A DNA stretch of 15,450 bases from Candidatus Methanofastidiosia archaeon (lineage in GTDB: Archaea; Methanobacteriota_B; Thermococci; Methanofastidiosales; NM3), in the NCBI GenBank assembly GCA_020854925.1, contig JAHKLV010000018.1:1-15450 (forward strand), in the 5' to 3' direction. Shown here piece by piece: positions 1-6,840 of this stretch; the first letter of the stretch is position 1; each line of letters begins with the position of its first letter. The translations under genes and the position numbers were made by a program. A model generated the notes under the pieces. The model was not told the origin of the DNA. It searched no databases and saw nothing but the letters and a program-made list of their open reading frames with translations.

Positions 1-1224
1 ATCCTGGGAAAGCGAGAAGTCCGTAGGAGCGGCAACGAATAGCGGGTCGGCGTCGATGTTGCCGGTGCTGGGGTAGCCGCCTTGGATGTCAGAGTACGTA
101 ACGGTAATCGTGCCGGCAACAACGGAGATCTCCGTGCCATTGTCCCAGAAGATGCCGTTGGTCACAAAAATGCCTGTGGATGATGGTGATGAGACATCAA
201 GCCCGTATTGGTTTCCATATACGGTGCCGTTGGTCACAGAAATCGTGCCGTCCGTGTCAGACAGCCCATTGTCGGGTGACCCGTCAAGGTCAAGTGCAAT
301 GCCGTATGCGTTGCCGTACGAGAGTGCGTTTACAAGGGCGAGCGAAAAGACGGGAGATGCCGTTGCGTTGACGTCAAATCCCTCCTCGGCGTTGTCGCTT
401 GCAATACATCTGTCGTAGCGGGCGGAGACCTCGGAAGAATCCTCCGTGTCGAAGTAGAATCCCGCGTCTTTGTTGTCGTACGCATGACAACCTTCAACAG
501 CAACCGAGGCGGCATCAGATGCGGTGACGGGCATGGAGAGCCCGTGGTCATCGTTGTCGTGCAACAGGCAGCTCGCAATCGTTACCGCGGCGGATGCCGC
601 GTTCTCGATGTCGATTTGGATTCCGTCGTCGACGTTGCCATATGAGCGGCAGCCCTCTATCGTTACAGAAACGGAAGCAGCGTTCTTGACCACAAGGAAG
701 AATCCGTCGTTGCCGTTCATATACGCGGTGCAGGATATAATCGTGACCCTGGCATCGTCCACCCCGTTAACATAAATATGAAATCCGTCATCGCATCCCC
801 TTACCACAACGTCCGAAAGGTCGAGGGTCCGTGTCTTTCCCACTTCGATGCCCTCTGTTTCATAGTTGCGAACGGTAAGGCCGGCTATGCCGATGTAGTC
901 CACCACACCTTCGGACGTATCGTTCCTTCCAAGAAGATAGTCCTTGCCCTGATTGGCGACACGTGTGCCGTCGATGATGGTGGAGCCGGAACCTGCCCCG
1001 ATGATGGAAAGCGAGCGGTCGCCGATTTTCAGGATATCCTGGGGGTAGTACGTCCCCGCGGCGATGGAGATGGTGTCGCCGTCGGCGGCATTCTGGAACG
1101 CGGCCTCCAGCTCAACGGTAGTTGACACATAGTGTGTTGTGGCGGCCGCAAGCGGAGCGAACCCGGCCAGGAGGGCGCACATAATCACACTGATGAGCAT
1201 AAGGGCATATCTACGATTTTTCAT
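1..1224 (-). CDS. Secreted parallel beta-helix repeat protein (partial, cut by left edge)
   Basis: An open minus-strand frame runs from an ATG at 1224 to the left edge without a stop (408 codons, C-terminus missing). It begins with a signal peptide: basic MKNRR, a hydrophobic core to about residue 22, and a likely cut after APLAAA near residue 28. The next segment (ELEAAFQNAADGDTISIAAG, then SLSIIGAGSGSTIIDG) is the typical opening of secreted right-handed beta-helix proteins. About eight imperfect repeats follow, built around phrases such as VTIEGCRSYGNVDDGI and VEGCHAYDNKDAGF. The visible end, GNIDADPLF plus DFSLSQD, usually lies near the last helix turns in this family. Several N-X-S/T sequons (NDT, NAT, NGT) are present. 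It is inferred to be a cell-surface or exported protein; its ligand or enzyme activity cannot be told. An in-frame ATG at 1248 is an alternative start, but the TATA-like element about 26 bases before 1224 and the signal-peptide layout favour 1224. Confidence 0.85.
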   Translation of the reverse strand, partial: MKNRRYALMLISVIMCALLAGFAPLAAATTHYVSTTVELEAAFQNAADGDTISIAAGTYYPQDILKIGDRSLSIIGAGSGSTIIDGTRVANQGKDYLLGRNDTSEGVVDYIGIAGLTVRNYETEGIEVGKTRTLDLSDVVVRGCDDGFHIYVNGVDDARVTIISCTAYMNGNDGFFLVVKNAASVSVTIEGCRSYGNVDDGIQIDIENAASAAVTIASCLLHDNDDHGLSMPVTASDAASVAVEGCHAYDNKDAGFYFDTEDSSEVSARYDRCIASDNAEEGFDVNATASPVFSLALVNALSYGNAYGIALDLDGSPDNGLSDTDGTISVTNGTVYGNQYGLDVSSPSSTGIFVTNGIFWDNGTEISVVAGTITVTYSDIQGGYPSTGNIDADPLFVAAPTDFSLSQD

Positions 1225-1245
1225 ATTGCTGTCATAGGAGTAATA

Positions 1246-1260
1246 CATATAATCTTTTCC
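1246..1260 (-). promoter_or_regulatory. Archaeal-type promoter of the beta-helix gene
   Basis: Read on the minus strand, a purine-rich GGAAAAGA (BRE-like) runs into TTATATG (TATA-like), centred about 26 bases before the ATG at 1224. That spacing fits a leaderless archaeal mRNA. On the opposite strand the same bases read CATATAAT, so the element could also fire towards the plus-strand ORF at 1291. This is inferred from sequence only. Confidence 0.45.
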
Positions 1261-1290
1261 TCACAAGGGTATTTGATTCGCTTTTGCTTT

Positions 1291-1500
1291 ATGTTTCGTA
1301 ATATGGGTTCCAGTTCTTGTTTCATGGGCTTTCTGTCCGAGAACGGAGTTATGGCACTGCTCCTCTTTAGTGGGGGACTCGCCATCGGCATGCTTTTACG
1401 GGGAGGAAAAAGTAGTGTTTGGGGGAAAAAACAACTATTTTCGGGATTTACCGCTAAGATGTTCTGGTACATCCTTATATTCCCTTTAATCCTTACGTAA
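1291..1500 (+). CDS. Possible small two-segment membrane protein (doubtful)
   Basis: A 69-codon plus-strand frame starts at ATG 1291 (in-frame alternative at 1303) and ends with TAA at 1498-1500. It encodes two hydrophobic stretches, VMALLLFSGGLAIGMLL at about residues 20-36 and MFWYILIFPLILT at the C-terminus, joined by a basic linker with GGKSSVWGKK. Two points favour it. A TATA-like CATATAAT lies about 40 bases upstream, and a small hairpin with a T-run starts 22 bases after the stop. Against it, no Shine-Dalgarno sequence precedes the start, no family is recognised, and A+T-rich intergenic DNA easily yields hydrophobic codons. It would be the only plus-strand gene in the left two thirds of the window. 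Confidence 0.25.
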   Translation: MFRNMGSSSCFMGFLSENGVMALLLFSGGLAIGMLLRGGKSSVWGKKQLFSGFTAKMFWYILIFPLILT

Positions 1501-1502
1501 TA

Positions 1503-1515
1503 ATGGTATTACCAT
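1503..1515. repeat. Perfect inverted repeat ATGGTA-T-TACCAT
   Basis: The arms ATGGTA and TACCAT flank a single T. The 13-base symmetric site lies 2 bases after the stop of the doubtful plus-strand ORF and before a hairpin/T-run. It could be a regulator site or chance; nothing else supports a role. Confidence 0.35.
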
Positions 1516-1522
1516 GCAAAAC

Positions 1523-1542
1523 GTTATTTGATAACTTTTTTT
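1523..1542 (+). terminator. Candidate plus-strand terminator: weak hairpin plus T7
   Basis: GTTAT and ATAAC arms with a TTG loop are followed immediately by seven T residues on the plus strand. The stem is weak, but archaeal termination depends mainly on the T-run. It only makes sense if something is transcribed on the plus strand, such as the ORF at 1291-1500. Confidence 0.35.
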
Positions 1543-1598
1543 ATGAAGAGATATGCAGGCTTCAAGGTGAGACCACATCGTAAAGGATACCCAGACCC

Positions 1599-2063
1599 TT
1601 ACAGGGGTATATGTCTCAGTAATTCTGTAAGCTGCCATCTCCTTTCTTGAGTGATGCTATCCATATCATTGTGATATGCCAGACCTATCGCTTTAATGGC
1701 ATAATCGGTGGCAAGTATGGCGTGTTCTCTCATATGACCTACGCTTACGGCATGTCCTGCAGCCCTCGCCGAAGCCTTTGCGGATTCGCTTTTACATTTT
1801 CGTGCCACTTCGTGGATTTTGAATCCCGCTTGCCGTACCTGGTGGACGGTCGTATCCCCCTTCTGCCACACTTCATTGACCCTAACCCCATTTGCTATTG
1901 TATCGTTATTCGGGAACTCAGTATCTAGGAAGTGAAGAACATGTAGTGCAGCACTGATTGCCCACTGTGCCAGTTCAACCTGACCAACGAGTTCTATATG
2001 CTTTTCAATCTCAGTACGCACTTCCGAGTTATCGACAATTTTGAGTCTGAGTATGCTTGCCAT
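1599..2063 (-). CDS. Imm-5-like putative immunity protein
   Basis: This 154-residue, mostly helical soluble protein has no signal peptide or membrane segment. The pattern AQWAISAALHVLHFLDTEFP near residues 32-51, a central Ala-rich helical part, and ARAAGHAVSVGHMREHAI at residues 99-116 followed by ATDYAIKAI match the family usually annotated as putative immunity protein (Imm-5-like). Conserved-looking histidines are H104, H110 and H114. The family's role in neutralising a toxin was predicted from polymorphic toxin loci; here no partner toxin is visible. The start is the ATG at 2063; the ribosome-binding site is weak (AAAGGGA well upstream), with a TATA-like CATATAC about 39 bases upstream. 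It lies 6 bases after the stop of a doubtful 74-codon ORF and could be co-transcribed with the ATPase. The family call is from recognition by eye, not a search. Confidence 0.65.
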   Translation of the reverse strand: MASILRLKIVDNSEVRTEIEKHIELVGQVELAQWAISAALHVLHFLDTEFPNNDTIANGVRVNEVWQKGDTTVHQVRQAGFKIHEVARKCKSESAKASARAAGHAVSVGHMREHAILATDYAIKAIGLAYHNDMDSITQERRWQLTELLRHIPL

Positions 2064-2069
2064 GGCGGG

Positions 2070-2294
2070 TTACGTCCCTTTCGTTTCAGGATGGCCGTAT
2101 ATGGGTGCTGAATGAATGCCTACACCCGAAGTATGATGACCACAGACCATCAAGCGTGTCATTACACATACCTGTGATGAGGGATTATGATTATGTGGCT
2201 TCTCTTTTATGAGCGGAATCCGGAACATCGCCTTTGCTGCAGAGTTCGTCATTATGAACGTGTTCTTCGTAATCCTATAGCCATATCGCATCAT
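2070..2294 (-). CDS. Possible 74-residue protein between ATPase and Imm-5-like gene (doubtful)
   Basis: The ATG at 2294 overlaps the TGA of the ATPase gene (ATGA), and the TAA at 2072-2070 falls 6 bases before the start of the Imm-5-like gene, so the frame fills the gap exactly. The product would be basic and rich in His, Cys and Met in its second half (CVMTRLMVCGHH, with further histidines on both sides), which might suggest metal binding. No family is recognised, composition is not clearly protein-like, and there is no strong Shine-Dalgarno signal beyond possible coupling to the ATPase. It is listed because of its operon-like placement only. Confidence 0.25.
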   Translation of the reverse strand: MMRYGYRITKNTFIMTNSAAKAMFRIPLIKEKPHNHNPSSQVCVMTRLMVCGHHTSGVGIHSAPIYGHPETKGT

Positions 2295-4981
2295 GCCTTT
2301 CGCCGTATGCCACGTTCAAGCTGCCCCGCGACAAGGGGTAACAGACTCATGAATATGACCACGGTCCAGCCCGATGCGTCAATCGGCTGTGTGCTTAGCG
2401 CTGCGGAAACGCCCGGCACATACACTGCTGCAAGCAGCAGCAAGGTGCAGATGAGGAGGGCTCCCCAGACATATCTGTTCTCGGTAACCTCGTTCCTAAT
2501 GACCGGTGAGCTTGCTTCCCTCATGGTAAACACGTGCCATAGTTGGGCAAATGCCAAGGTGAGGAACGATATCGTGATCCGCTCAATCTCGGGCATTCCG
2601 GCAGTAAAGTAGAATGAACCGATAGTCGCAAGTGCTATCATGATCCCGTAATAGTTCATCTCAAGCCAGTTGGTGCGTGTCAGGATAGGTTCATTGCCCC
2701 GATTGGGCTTGCGGTCCATTATTCCCTCAAAATCCCGGCATGCGCCAAGCGCGAATGCGGGAAATACATCGTTAATGACATTGAGGAACAGTATCTGCAG
2801 AGGCAATAGCGGCAGTGGCAGGCCTATGAGGGATGCGAATAATATGGCAAGCAGCTCGCTGAGATTGCATGATATAAGGTATACGACAAACTTGCGTATG
2901 TTGCCAAAAATAATCCTTCCTTCCCTCACTGCGTCCACGATACTGGAGAAGTTATCGTCCCGAAGGATCATGTCCGAAGCTTCCCGGGCCACCTGCGTAC
3001 CGCGTTTGCCCATGGCGATGCCTATGTCGGCCTTTTTGAGCGCTGGTGCATCGTTTACGCCGTCCCCCGTCATGGCGACTATCGAGCCGTGCCGTTGGTG
3101 GGCTTCTATGATATCAAGCTTGTTTTCTGGTGTTACCCTCGCAAAGATGGGCGCCGCTATAATCGTTTCAAACGCTTCGCCGGACAGGGTGTCTATACCA
3201 ACAAGGTCCTTGCCTTGTACCACCGGTTCGTCCATGGAGGAAATGAGGCCCACTTGATATGCCACATTTTTGGCAGTTGCGGCATGATCGCCCGTTATCA
3301 TGATGACGCGCATTCCGGCCTTTTGGCATTCCTCTATGGCAGGCCGCACCTCCCTCCGCGGCGGATCCATCAGGCCGACAAGACCTATGAGTGTCAATCC
3401 CGTGTAAGGGTCGACCTCAAGGGCCCGCTCGGTCTTGTGTGCAAGTGCAAGCACACGGAGGCCCGATTCGGCCATATGCTCCCCTCGCTCCATCCACGCC
3501 GAACGGTCGGTCGGCGTCATGCCGACGACATCGGCTCCCCGCATGAAAGCCGTACAAGCGTTGACCACCTGTTCGGGGGCACCCTTGACGGCGACGAGAT
3601 ATTCTTGACCGATTGCATGGTATGTGGCCATCATCTTAACGGCGGGGTCGAATGATACCTCTCGAGCCTCCGGCATTTCCTCCAAAAGGCTCTCGCGTTC
3701 CACGCCACCTTTGATCCCAGCAATGAGAAGTGCCACCTCCATGGGGTCTCCCATGGCCTCTGGTGTATCGGTGGCAACGGACACCGAGGCATTGTTGCAA
3801 AGTACCCCAATCTCGAGTGCCTTCCGCAGGGCCGCATCAGCAGCAGCTGTCGTCCCATCGCGCCCATCGGTAAACATGCCCACCGGTTCGAGGCCGAGCC
3901 CGGTCAGGCGTACGTCACGGCCTGCAAACTCGTAGGTGGTCACCGTCATCTTGTTCTCGGTGAGTGTACCGGTCTTGTCGGTGCATATTACCGAGGTGGA
4001 ACCGAGCGTCTCCACCGAGGAGAGGTTGTTGATCAAGACATTATGCTCAGCCATGCGCAGCATCCCTCGGGCAAGGACCAAGGTGGCTACAATAGGCAGC
4101 CCCTCGGGAACGGTGGCAATTGCCAGCGCAATCGCTTCTTCAACCATCAAGAGCGGGTCAAGACCCCTCAAATAACCGGTAATGCCTACTATGGCCGCGA
4201 CTACGACCAGCAAGGGTATGAGCTTTTTGGCAAGTTCATCCAACTTTTTCTCAAGAGGCGTTTTTTCTTCTGCCACCCCCTCTATGGATGCTGATATCCT
4301 TCCCAGTTCCGTATCCATGCCGGTAGCAACGACTATGCCCTCTGCAGTACCTCTCGTGAGAAAGGTACCCTTGTAGAGCATGTTGCTTCGCTCCGCAAGG
4401 GGCACGTCTGCCGCCACAGCGGAGGACGATTTGCTCACCGGTACCGATTCGCCGGTAAGAGCAGACTCGTCGGTCTGGAGCTTTGACGATAGGATGACCC
4501 GTATATCGGCGGGGACCATGTCGCCGGCGTGGAGCACGGCTACGTCCCCGGGCACTATGTCCCTTGCAGGAATCTTCCGTACCTCACGCTCCCTGCGTAC
4601 ATAGGCATCTATCCTTGTCAGCCTGCGCAAAGCTTCCATTGAGCTTATTGCCTTTGCCTCCGTGACGTATCCGATGACTGCATTGAAGAATAGGACGATG
4701 ACGATAGACACCCCCTCAAGGGTCTTGTCGTATGCCAGTGCAATCATCGCCGCCAAAATCAACAGCACCACCAATAGGCTTCTGAATTGTCGGACAAGGA
4801 TAACGAGGCTGCCCGTTTTCTTAGCCTGTCTCAAAGCATTGGGGCCATACTTGGCTCGCCGATTCTCGACATCCCTTTTGCTAAGCCCGGTATCGGTAAT
4901 GACATCAAAATGCCGTATGACCTCGTCCGTGTTACACGCCCAGGGAGATGCAAGGCGGCGAGCCGGCTCCTTTGTCTGCAA
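2291..4981 (-). CDS. P-type cation-transporting ATPase (Ca2+-ATPase/P2-like)
   Basis: This 896-residue ion pump couples ATP hydrolysis to cation movement across the cytoplasmic membrane. In order it shows an N-terminal cation-ATPase domain (about 15-80), M1-M2, the actuator TGES at 176-179, M4 with PEGLP at 292-296, the phosphorylated DKTGT (D335), KGAPE at 466-470 in the nucleotide domain, TGDH at 563-566, the hinge TGDGVND at 638-644, and the C-terminal helices M5-M10. Length and PEGLP place it with SERCA/PMCA-like and Na+/K+-like pumps, not heavy-metal P1B pumps, and no metal-binding N-terminal domain is present. Likely cation ligands are E293 (M4), N706 and E709 (M5), N734 and D738 (M6). 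The site I threonine of SERCA is Asn737 here and M8 has Gln813, as in PMCA-type pumps. Ca2+ is therefore likely but Na+ or another cation is possible. No ATG or GTG start was found; the TTG at 4981 follows GGAAGGTGAG very closely, so the exact start is uncertain. Confidence 0.93.
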   Translation of the reverse strand: MQTKEPARRLASPWACNTDEVIRHFDVITDTGLSKRDVENRRAKYGPNALRQAKKTGSLVILVRQFRSLLVVLLILAAMIALAYDKTLEGVSIVIVLFFNAVIGYVTEAKAISSMEALRRLTRIDAYVRREREVRKIPARDIVPGDVAVLHAGDMVPADIRVILSSKLQTDESALTGESVPVSKSSSAVAADVPLAERSNMLYKGTFLTRGTAEGIVVATGMDTELGRISASIEGVAEEKTPLEKKLDELAKKLIPLLVVVAAIVGITGYLRGLDPLLMVEEAIALAIATVPEGLPIVATLVLARGMLRMAEHNVLINNLSSVETLGSTSVICTDKTGTLTENKMTVTTYEFAGRDVRLTGLGLEPVGMFTDGRDGTTAAADAALRKALEIGVLCNNASVSVATDTPEAMGDPMEVALLIAGIKGGVERESLLEEMPEAREVSFDPAVKMMATYHAIGQEYLVAVKGAPEQVVNACTAFMRGADVVGMTPTDRSAWMERGEHMAESGLRVLALAHKTERALEVDPYTGLTLIGLVGLMDPPRREVRPAIEECQKAGMRVIMITGDHAATAKNVAYQVGLISSMDEPVVQGKDLVGIDTLSGEAFETIIAAPIFARVTPENKLDIIEAHQRHGSIVAMTGDGVNDAPALKKADIGIAMGKRGTQVAREASDMILRDDNFSSIVDAVREGRIIFGNIRKFVVYLISCNLSELLAILFASLIGLPLPLLPLQILFLNVINDVFPAFALGACRDFEGIMDRKPNRGNEPILTRTNWLEMNYYGIMIALATIGSFYFTAGMPEIERITISFLTLAFAQLWHVFTMREASSPVIRNEVTENRYVWGALLICTLLLLAAVYVPGVSAALSTQPIDASGWTVVIFMSLLPLVAGQLERGIRRKA

Positions 4982-4982
4982 C

Positions 4983-5174
4983 TCACCTTCCCCCCGTGGC
5001 AGGGTATGCCCGTATCTTAGACATTCCAGTGATGCAAGAAATAGGGAGGATACTGATTGTTCTGTTCCAAATATGAGAAAATATCTGTATGTATTTCATT
5101 GTAGGTTCTGCACGCGCAGGAGCGTATACATCCCGTATATGCGGCATGACCGTGAAGAATAACAGACGTTTCAT
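4983..5174 (-). CDS. Possible leaderless leader ORF ahead of the ATPase (doubtful)
   Basis: A 63-codon minus-strand frame starts at ATG 5174 (MKRLLFFTVMPHI...) and ends with TGA at 4985-4983, one base before the TTG start of the ATPase. The ATG lies about 25 bases downstream of a TATA-like element, as expected for a leaderless archaeal transcript, and its stop would position ribosomes at the ATPase start, which has poor initiation signals of its own. No family is recognised. Instead it may simply be the 5' untranslated region of the ATPase mRNA. Confidence 0.3.
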   Translation of the reverse strand: MKRLLFFTVMPHIRDVYAPARAEPTMKYIQIFSHIWNRTISILPISCITGMSKIRAYPATGGR

Positions 5175-5192
5175 GCCGGTAGTATGCCTAGA

Positions 5193-5210
5193 ACATATTA
5201 TTACTTTTCC
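5193..5210 (-). promoter_or_regulatory. Candidate promoter for the ATPase transcript
   Basis: On the minus strand GGGAAAAG (BRE-like) is followed by TAATAATATG (TATA-like), centred near 5199. Transcription would begin near 5173, at or beside the ATG at 5174 and about 190 bases before the ATPase start. It is the best such element in this gap; inferred from sequence only. Confidence 0.5.
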
Positions 5211-5294
5211 CTATCTGCCCGGTATCTTGTATGAACCCGGGGTTGATTTTAAGAGGATATTCCCTTAGGCTCTGCAGTGGTTATTGTAGAAGCG

Positions 5295-5326
5295 GCGACT
5301 ACCGAGTGGTCGTATTCCCTGAAGGG
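5295..5326. other. Two adjacent short hairpins
   Basis: CGACTAC-CGA-GTGGTCG (5295-5311, seven pairs on the plus strand if one G-U is allowed) is followed by TCCCT-GA-AGGGA (5315-5326). No T-run follows on either strand. They may be part of an untranslated RNA structure or chance; function unknown. Confidence 0.3.
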
Positions 5327-5380
5327 ACCGTATGTGAAACATGGAATTCATTTTTGTTTTCTCATCTTTTTCGGATAACA

Positions 5381-5416
5381 GAAATAAAAGGGAGAAAAAT
5401 ACCTATTTTCTCTCCT
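5381..5416 (-). terminator. Candidate terminator after rfcL
   Basis: About 58 bases after the rfcL stop, the minus strand reads an imperfect inverted repeat (GGAGAGAAAATA, GG, TATTTTTCTCC) and then the T-rich CTTTTATTTC. The repeat plus pyrimidine/T tract is a plausible end of the long minus-strand operon. Confidence 0.45.
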
Positions 5417-5473
5417 CCATTCTGTCTAGTAGCTCTCTTGTTCTCAGAATAAGATACCGTATCGAATCCCCCC

Positions 5474-6835
5474 CTAAAACTGGAAGAGAGATGTCTGATT
5501 CTTATCGGGGTCCGGGGCGGGCGCACCCTGGCGACGTGGGGGGCGCTTTTCCTTCGCGGTGTCATGGTTGCGCGACTCCGCTTCCTCTTTCTCACGCCGT
5601 TTCGCCTCGCGCTCGCGCCGCGCGTCCTCCTTTTTCTTGTAGGCAAGGATGTCTTTGGCCGTCGCCGGCGCAACGACCTCGAGCTCTTCCGGCTCGAACT
5701 CGAAGTAGCTCATGACGCCAAGCCCCGACGGCACGTCAGCGCTCGCGTAGCGCAACAGGGGCAGAAACGCCGCGGCATCATGTGCGGAGGTATGGGTCTT
5801 TGCCCCGATTTTCTTGAGCGCCGCCTTGAGGAGCGTGCGCCGGAGCTTTGTCTTCCCCAGGGCGCGGAAGAAGGAGGGCGACTCGTAGCGTGCGAACGTG
5901 GCCCGTTCCCGCCGTGCCACGGAGACGCCGGCGGTCATGAGGTCCATGGCATACGCCCAGAACCGGTAGTACTGGCGGATGCGCACCCGTCCCAAAAAGA
6001 CGTCCGCTCGGGAAAGGTAGTAGTACGCACGCGCCACGTCGGACGGATGGTAGATGCGGGGCATGTTCTCGTCAATCCAGTAGAGGATCTCGTCAGGGGG
6101 TTTGTCAATCTCCCTGAACACGGCACGGCAGGCCACGCTGCGCCCCTTGAAGATGGCGCTTAGCCCCTCGAATATGGACGACTCGGCGTCCCGCGGGGAC
6201 AGCATGGCGATGGCATCGGCGGTGACGGCGGTCCCCAGCGACTCGAGGTCGTTGATGGCGGCGCGCATGTCGCCGCCCGCCATCTCGGCAAGGGTCTCAA
6301 GGTCCGCATCCGACGCTTCGAGGCCTTCCGCGTCGGCGATGTCGCGCAACCTGTTCTTGATGCTTGCCGCCCGGAGCGTGTTGAAGCGGATGTCGTCGCA
6401 CAGGCGCCGCACCGTCTCGGGCAGCTTGTACAGGTCGTTGGCGATGAGGATGATGGGATTTTGCGTGTCCTTGATGACGGAGGCGAGCGTACGCATGCCG
6501 CCCGAGTCGGTGGATCCCTTGATGTTGTCCGCCTCATCGATGAGAATGAGCTTTCGCGACGCAAAGAGCGCCTGTGCGTTGGCCGCGTTTCCCACGACAC
6601 GGGTGATGGCATCGGCGTCCCGCACATCGGACGTGTTCAGCTCGATGAGGTCGAGGTGCATCTCGTTCTTGATGACGTAGATGGCACTTGTCTTTCCCGA
6701 TCCCGGCGGCCCGTGGACAATGAGGGCCCGGTGTTCCCGCGGCCACGTGTTTATCCATGCCACGATGTCTTTGAGCGGCTTGTTCTGCCCGTGTATGTCG
6801 GAGAATCGACGCGGCGTGTACGTTTCGTTGTACAT
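5474..6835 (-). CDS. rfcL: Replication factor C large subunit
   Basis: This is the large subunit of the archaeal clamp loader, which with four small subunits opens and loads the PCNA ring at primer ends. The 453-residue protein has a Walker A GPPGSGKTS at 42-50, Walker B LILIDEAD with D100 and E101, sensor 1 (IANDLYK) and sensor 2 in GGDMRAAINDLESL, followed by a helical collar domain. Residues from about 400 form a highly charged Lys/Arg/Glu linker. The last seven residues, QTSLFQF, are a PCNA-interacting peptide (Q447, L450, F453). Length is close to that usual for archaeal RfcL. The ATG at 6835 lies 5 bases after the rfcS stop, with GGTAGGTG overlapping that stop as ribosome-binding site, so the two subunits are probably made together. 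It is the last gene of the long minus-strand block. Confidence 0.95.
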   Translation of the reverse strand: MYNETYTPRRFSDIHGQNKPLKDIVAWINTWPREHRALIVHGPPGSGKTSAIYVIKNEMHLDLIELNTSDVRDADAITRVVGNAANAQALFASRKLILIDEADNIKGSTDSGGMRTLASVIKDTQNPIILIANDLYKLPETVRRLCDDIRFNTLRAASIKNRLRDIADAEGLEASDADLETLAEMAGGDMRAAINDLESLGTAVTADAIAMLSPRDAESSIFEGLSAIFKGRSVACRAVFREIDKPPDEILYWIDENMPRIYHPSDVARAYYYLSRADVFLGRVRIRQYYRFWAYAMDLMTAGVSVARRERATFARYESPSFFRALGKTKLRRTLLKAALKKIGAKTHTSAHDAAAFLPLLRYASADVPSGLGVMSYFEFEPEELEVVAPATAKDILAYKKKEDARREREAKRREKEEAESRNHDTAKEKRPPRRQGAPAPDPDKNQTSLFQF

Positions 6836-6840
6836 GGCAC

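Larger units (their letters stand above)
1225..1598. other. Intergenic region between beta-helix gene and Imm-5-like gene
   Basis: This 374-base A+T-rich stretch contains no certain gene. It holds the promoter-like element of the beta-helix gene, a weak plus-strand ORF (1291-1500), a perfect 6-bp inverted repeat (1503-1515) and a short hairpin followed by seven T residues on the plus strand (1523-1542). T-runs on the minus strand within roughly 1400-1435 could end transcription of the Imm-5-like gene. No RNA gene was recognised. Confidence 0.5.
4982..5473. other. Intergenic region between rfcL and the ATPase gene
   Basis: These 492 bases separate the end of rfcL from the ATPase start, with all neighbours on the minus strand. 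From right to left they contain a hairpin/T-rich terminator candidate (5381-5416), two adjacent short hairpins near 5295-5326, a BRE/TATA-like element (about 5193-5210), and a 63-codon frame that ends one base before the ATPase TTG. The stretch is A+T-richer than the rfc genes. No tRNA or known riboswitch was recognised. Confidence 0.5.

Noticed and set aside
1..1224. Repeats in the beta-helix gene as a tandem DNA repeat or CRISPR
   Set aside because: The repetition is at the protein level with irregular spacing and variable DNA; there are no identical repeats with unique spacers.
1221..1472. 83-codon minus-strand frame ending in an ATGA overlap with the beta-helix start
   Set aside because: The product looks like translated intergenic DNA, its AAGG is only one base from the ATG, and the promoter-like element for the beta-helix gene lies inside it.
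5200..5270. tRNA-like GGGTTCATAC segment
   Set aside because: It resembles a T-arm fragment only superficially; no acceptor stem, D-arm or anticodon arm can be folded around it.
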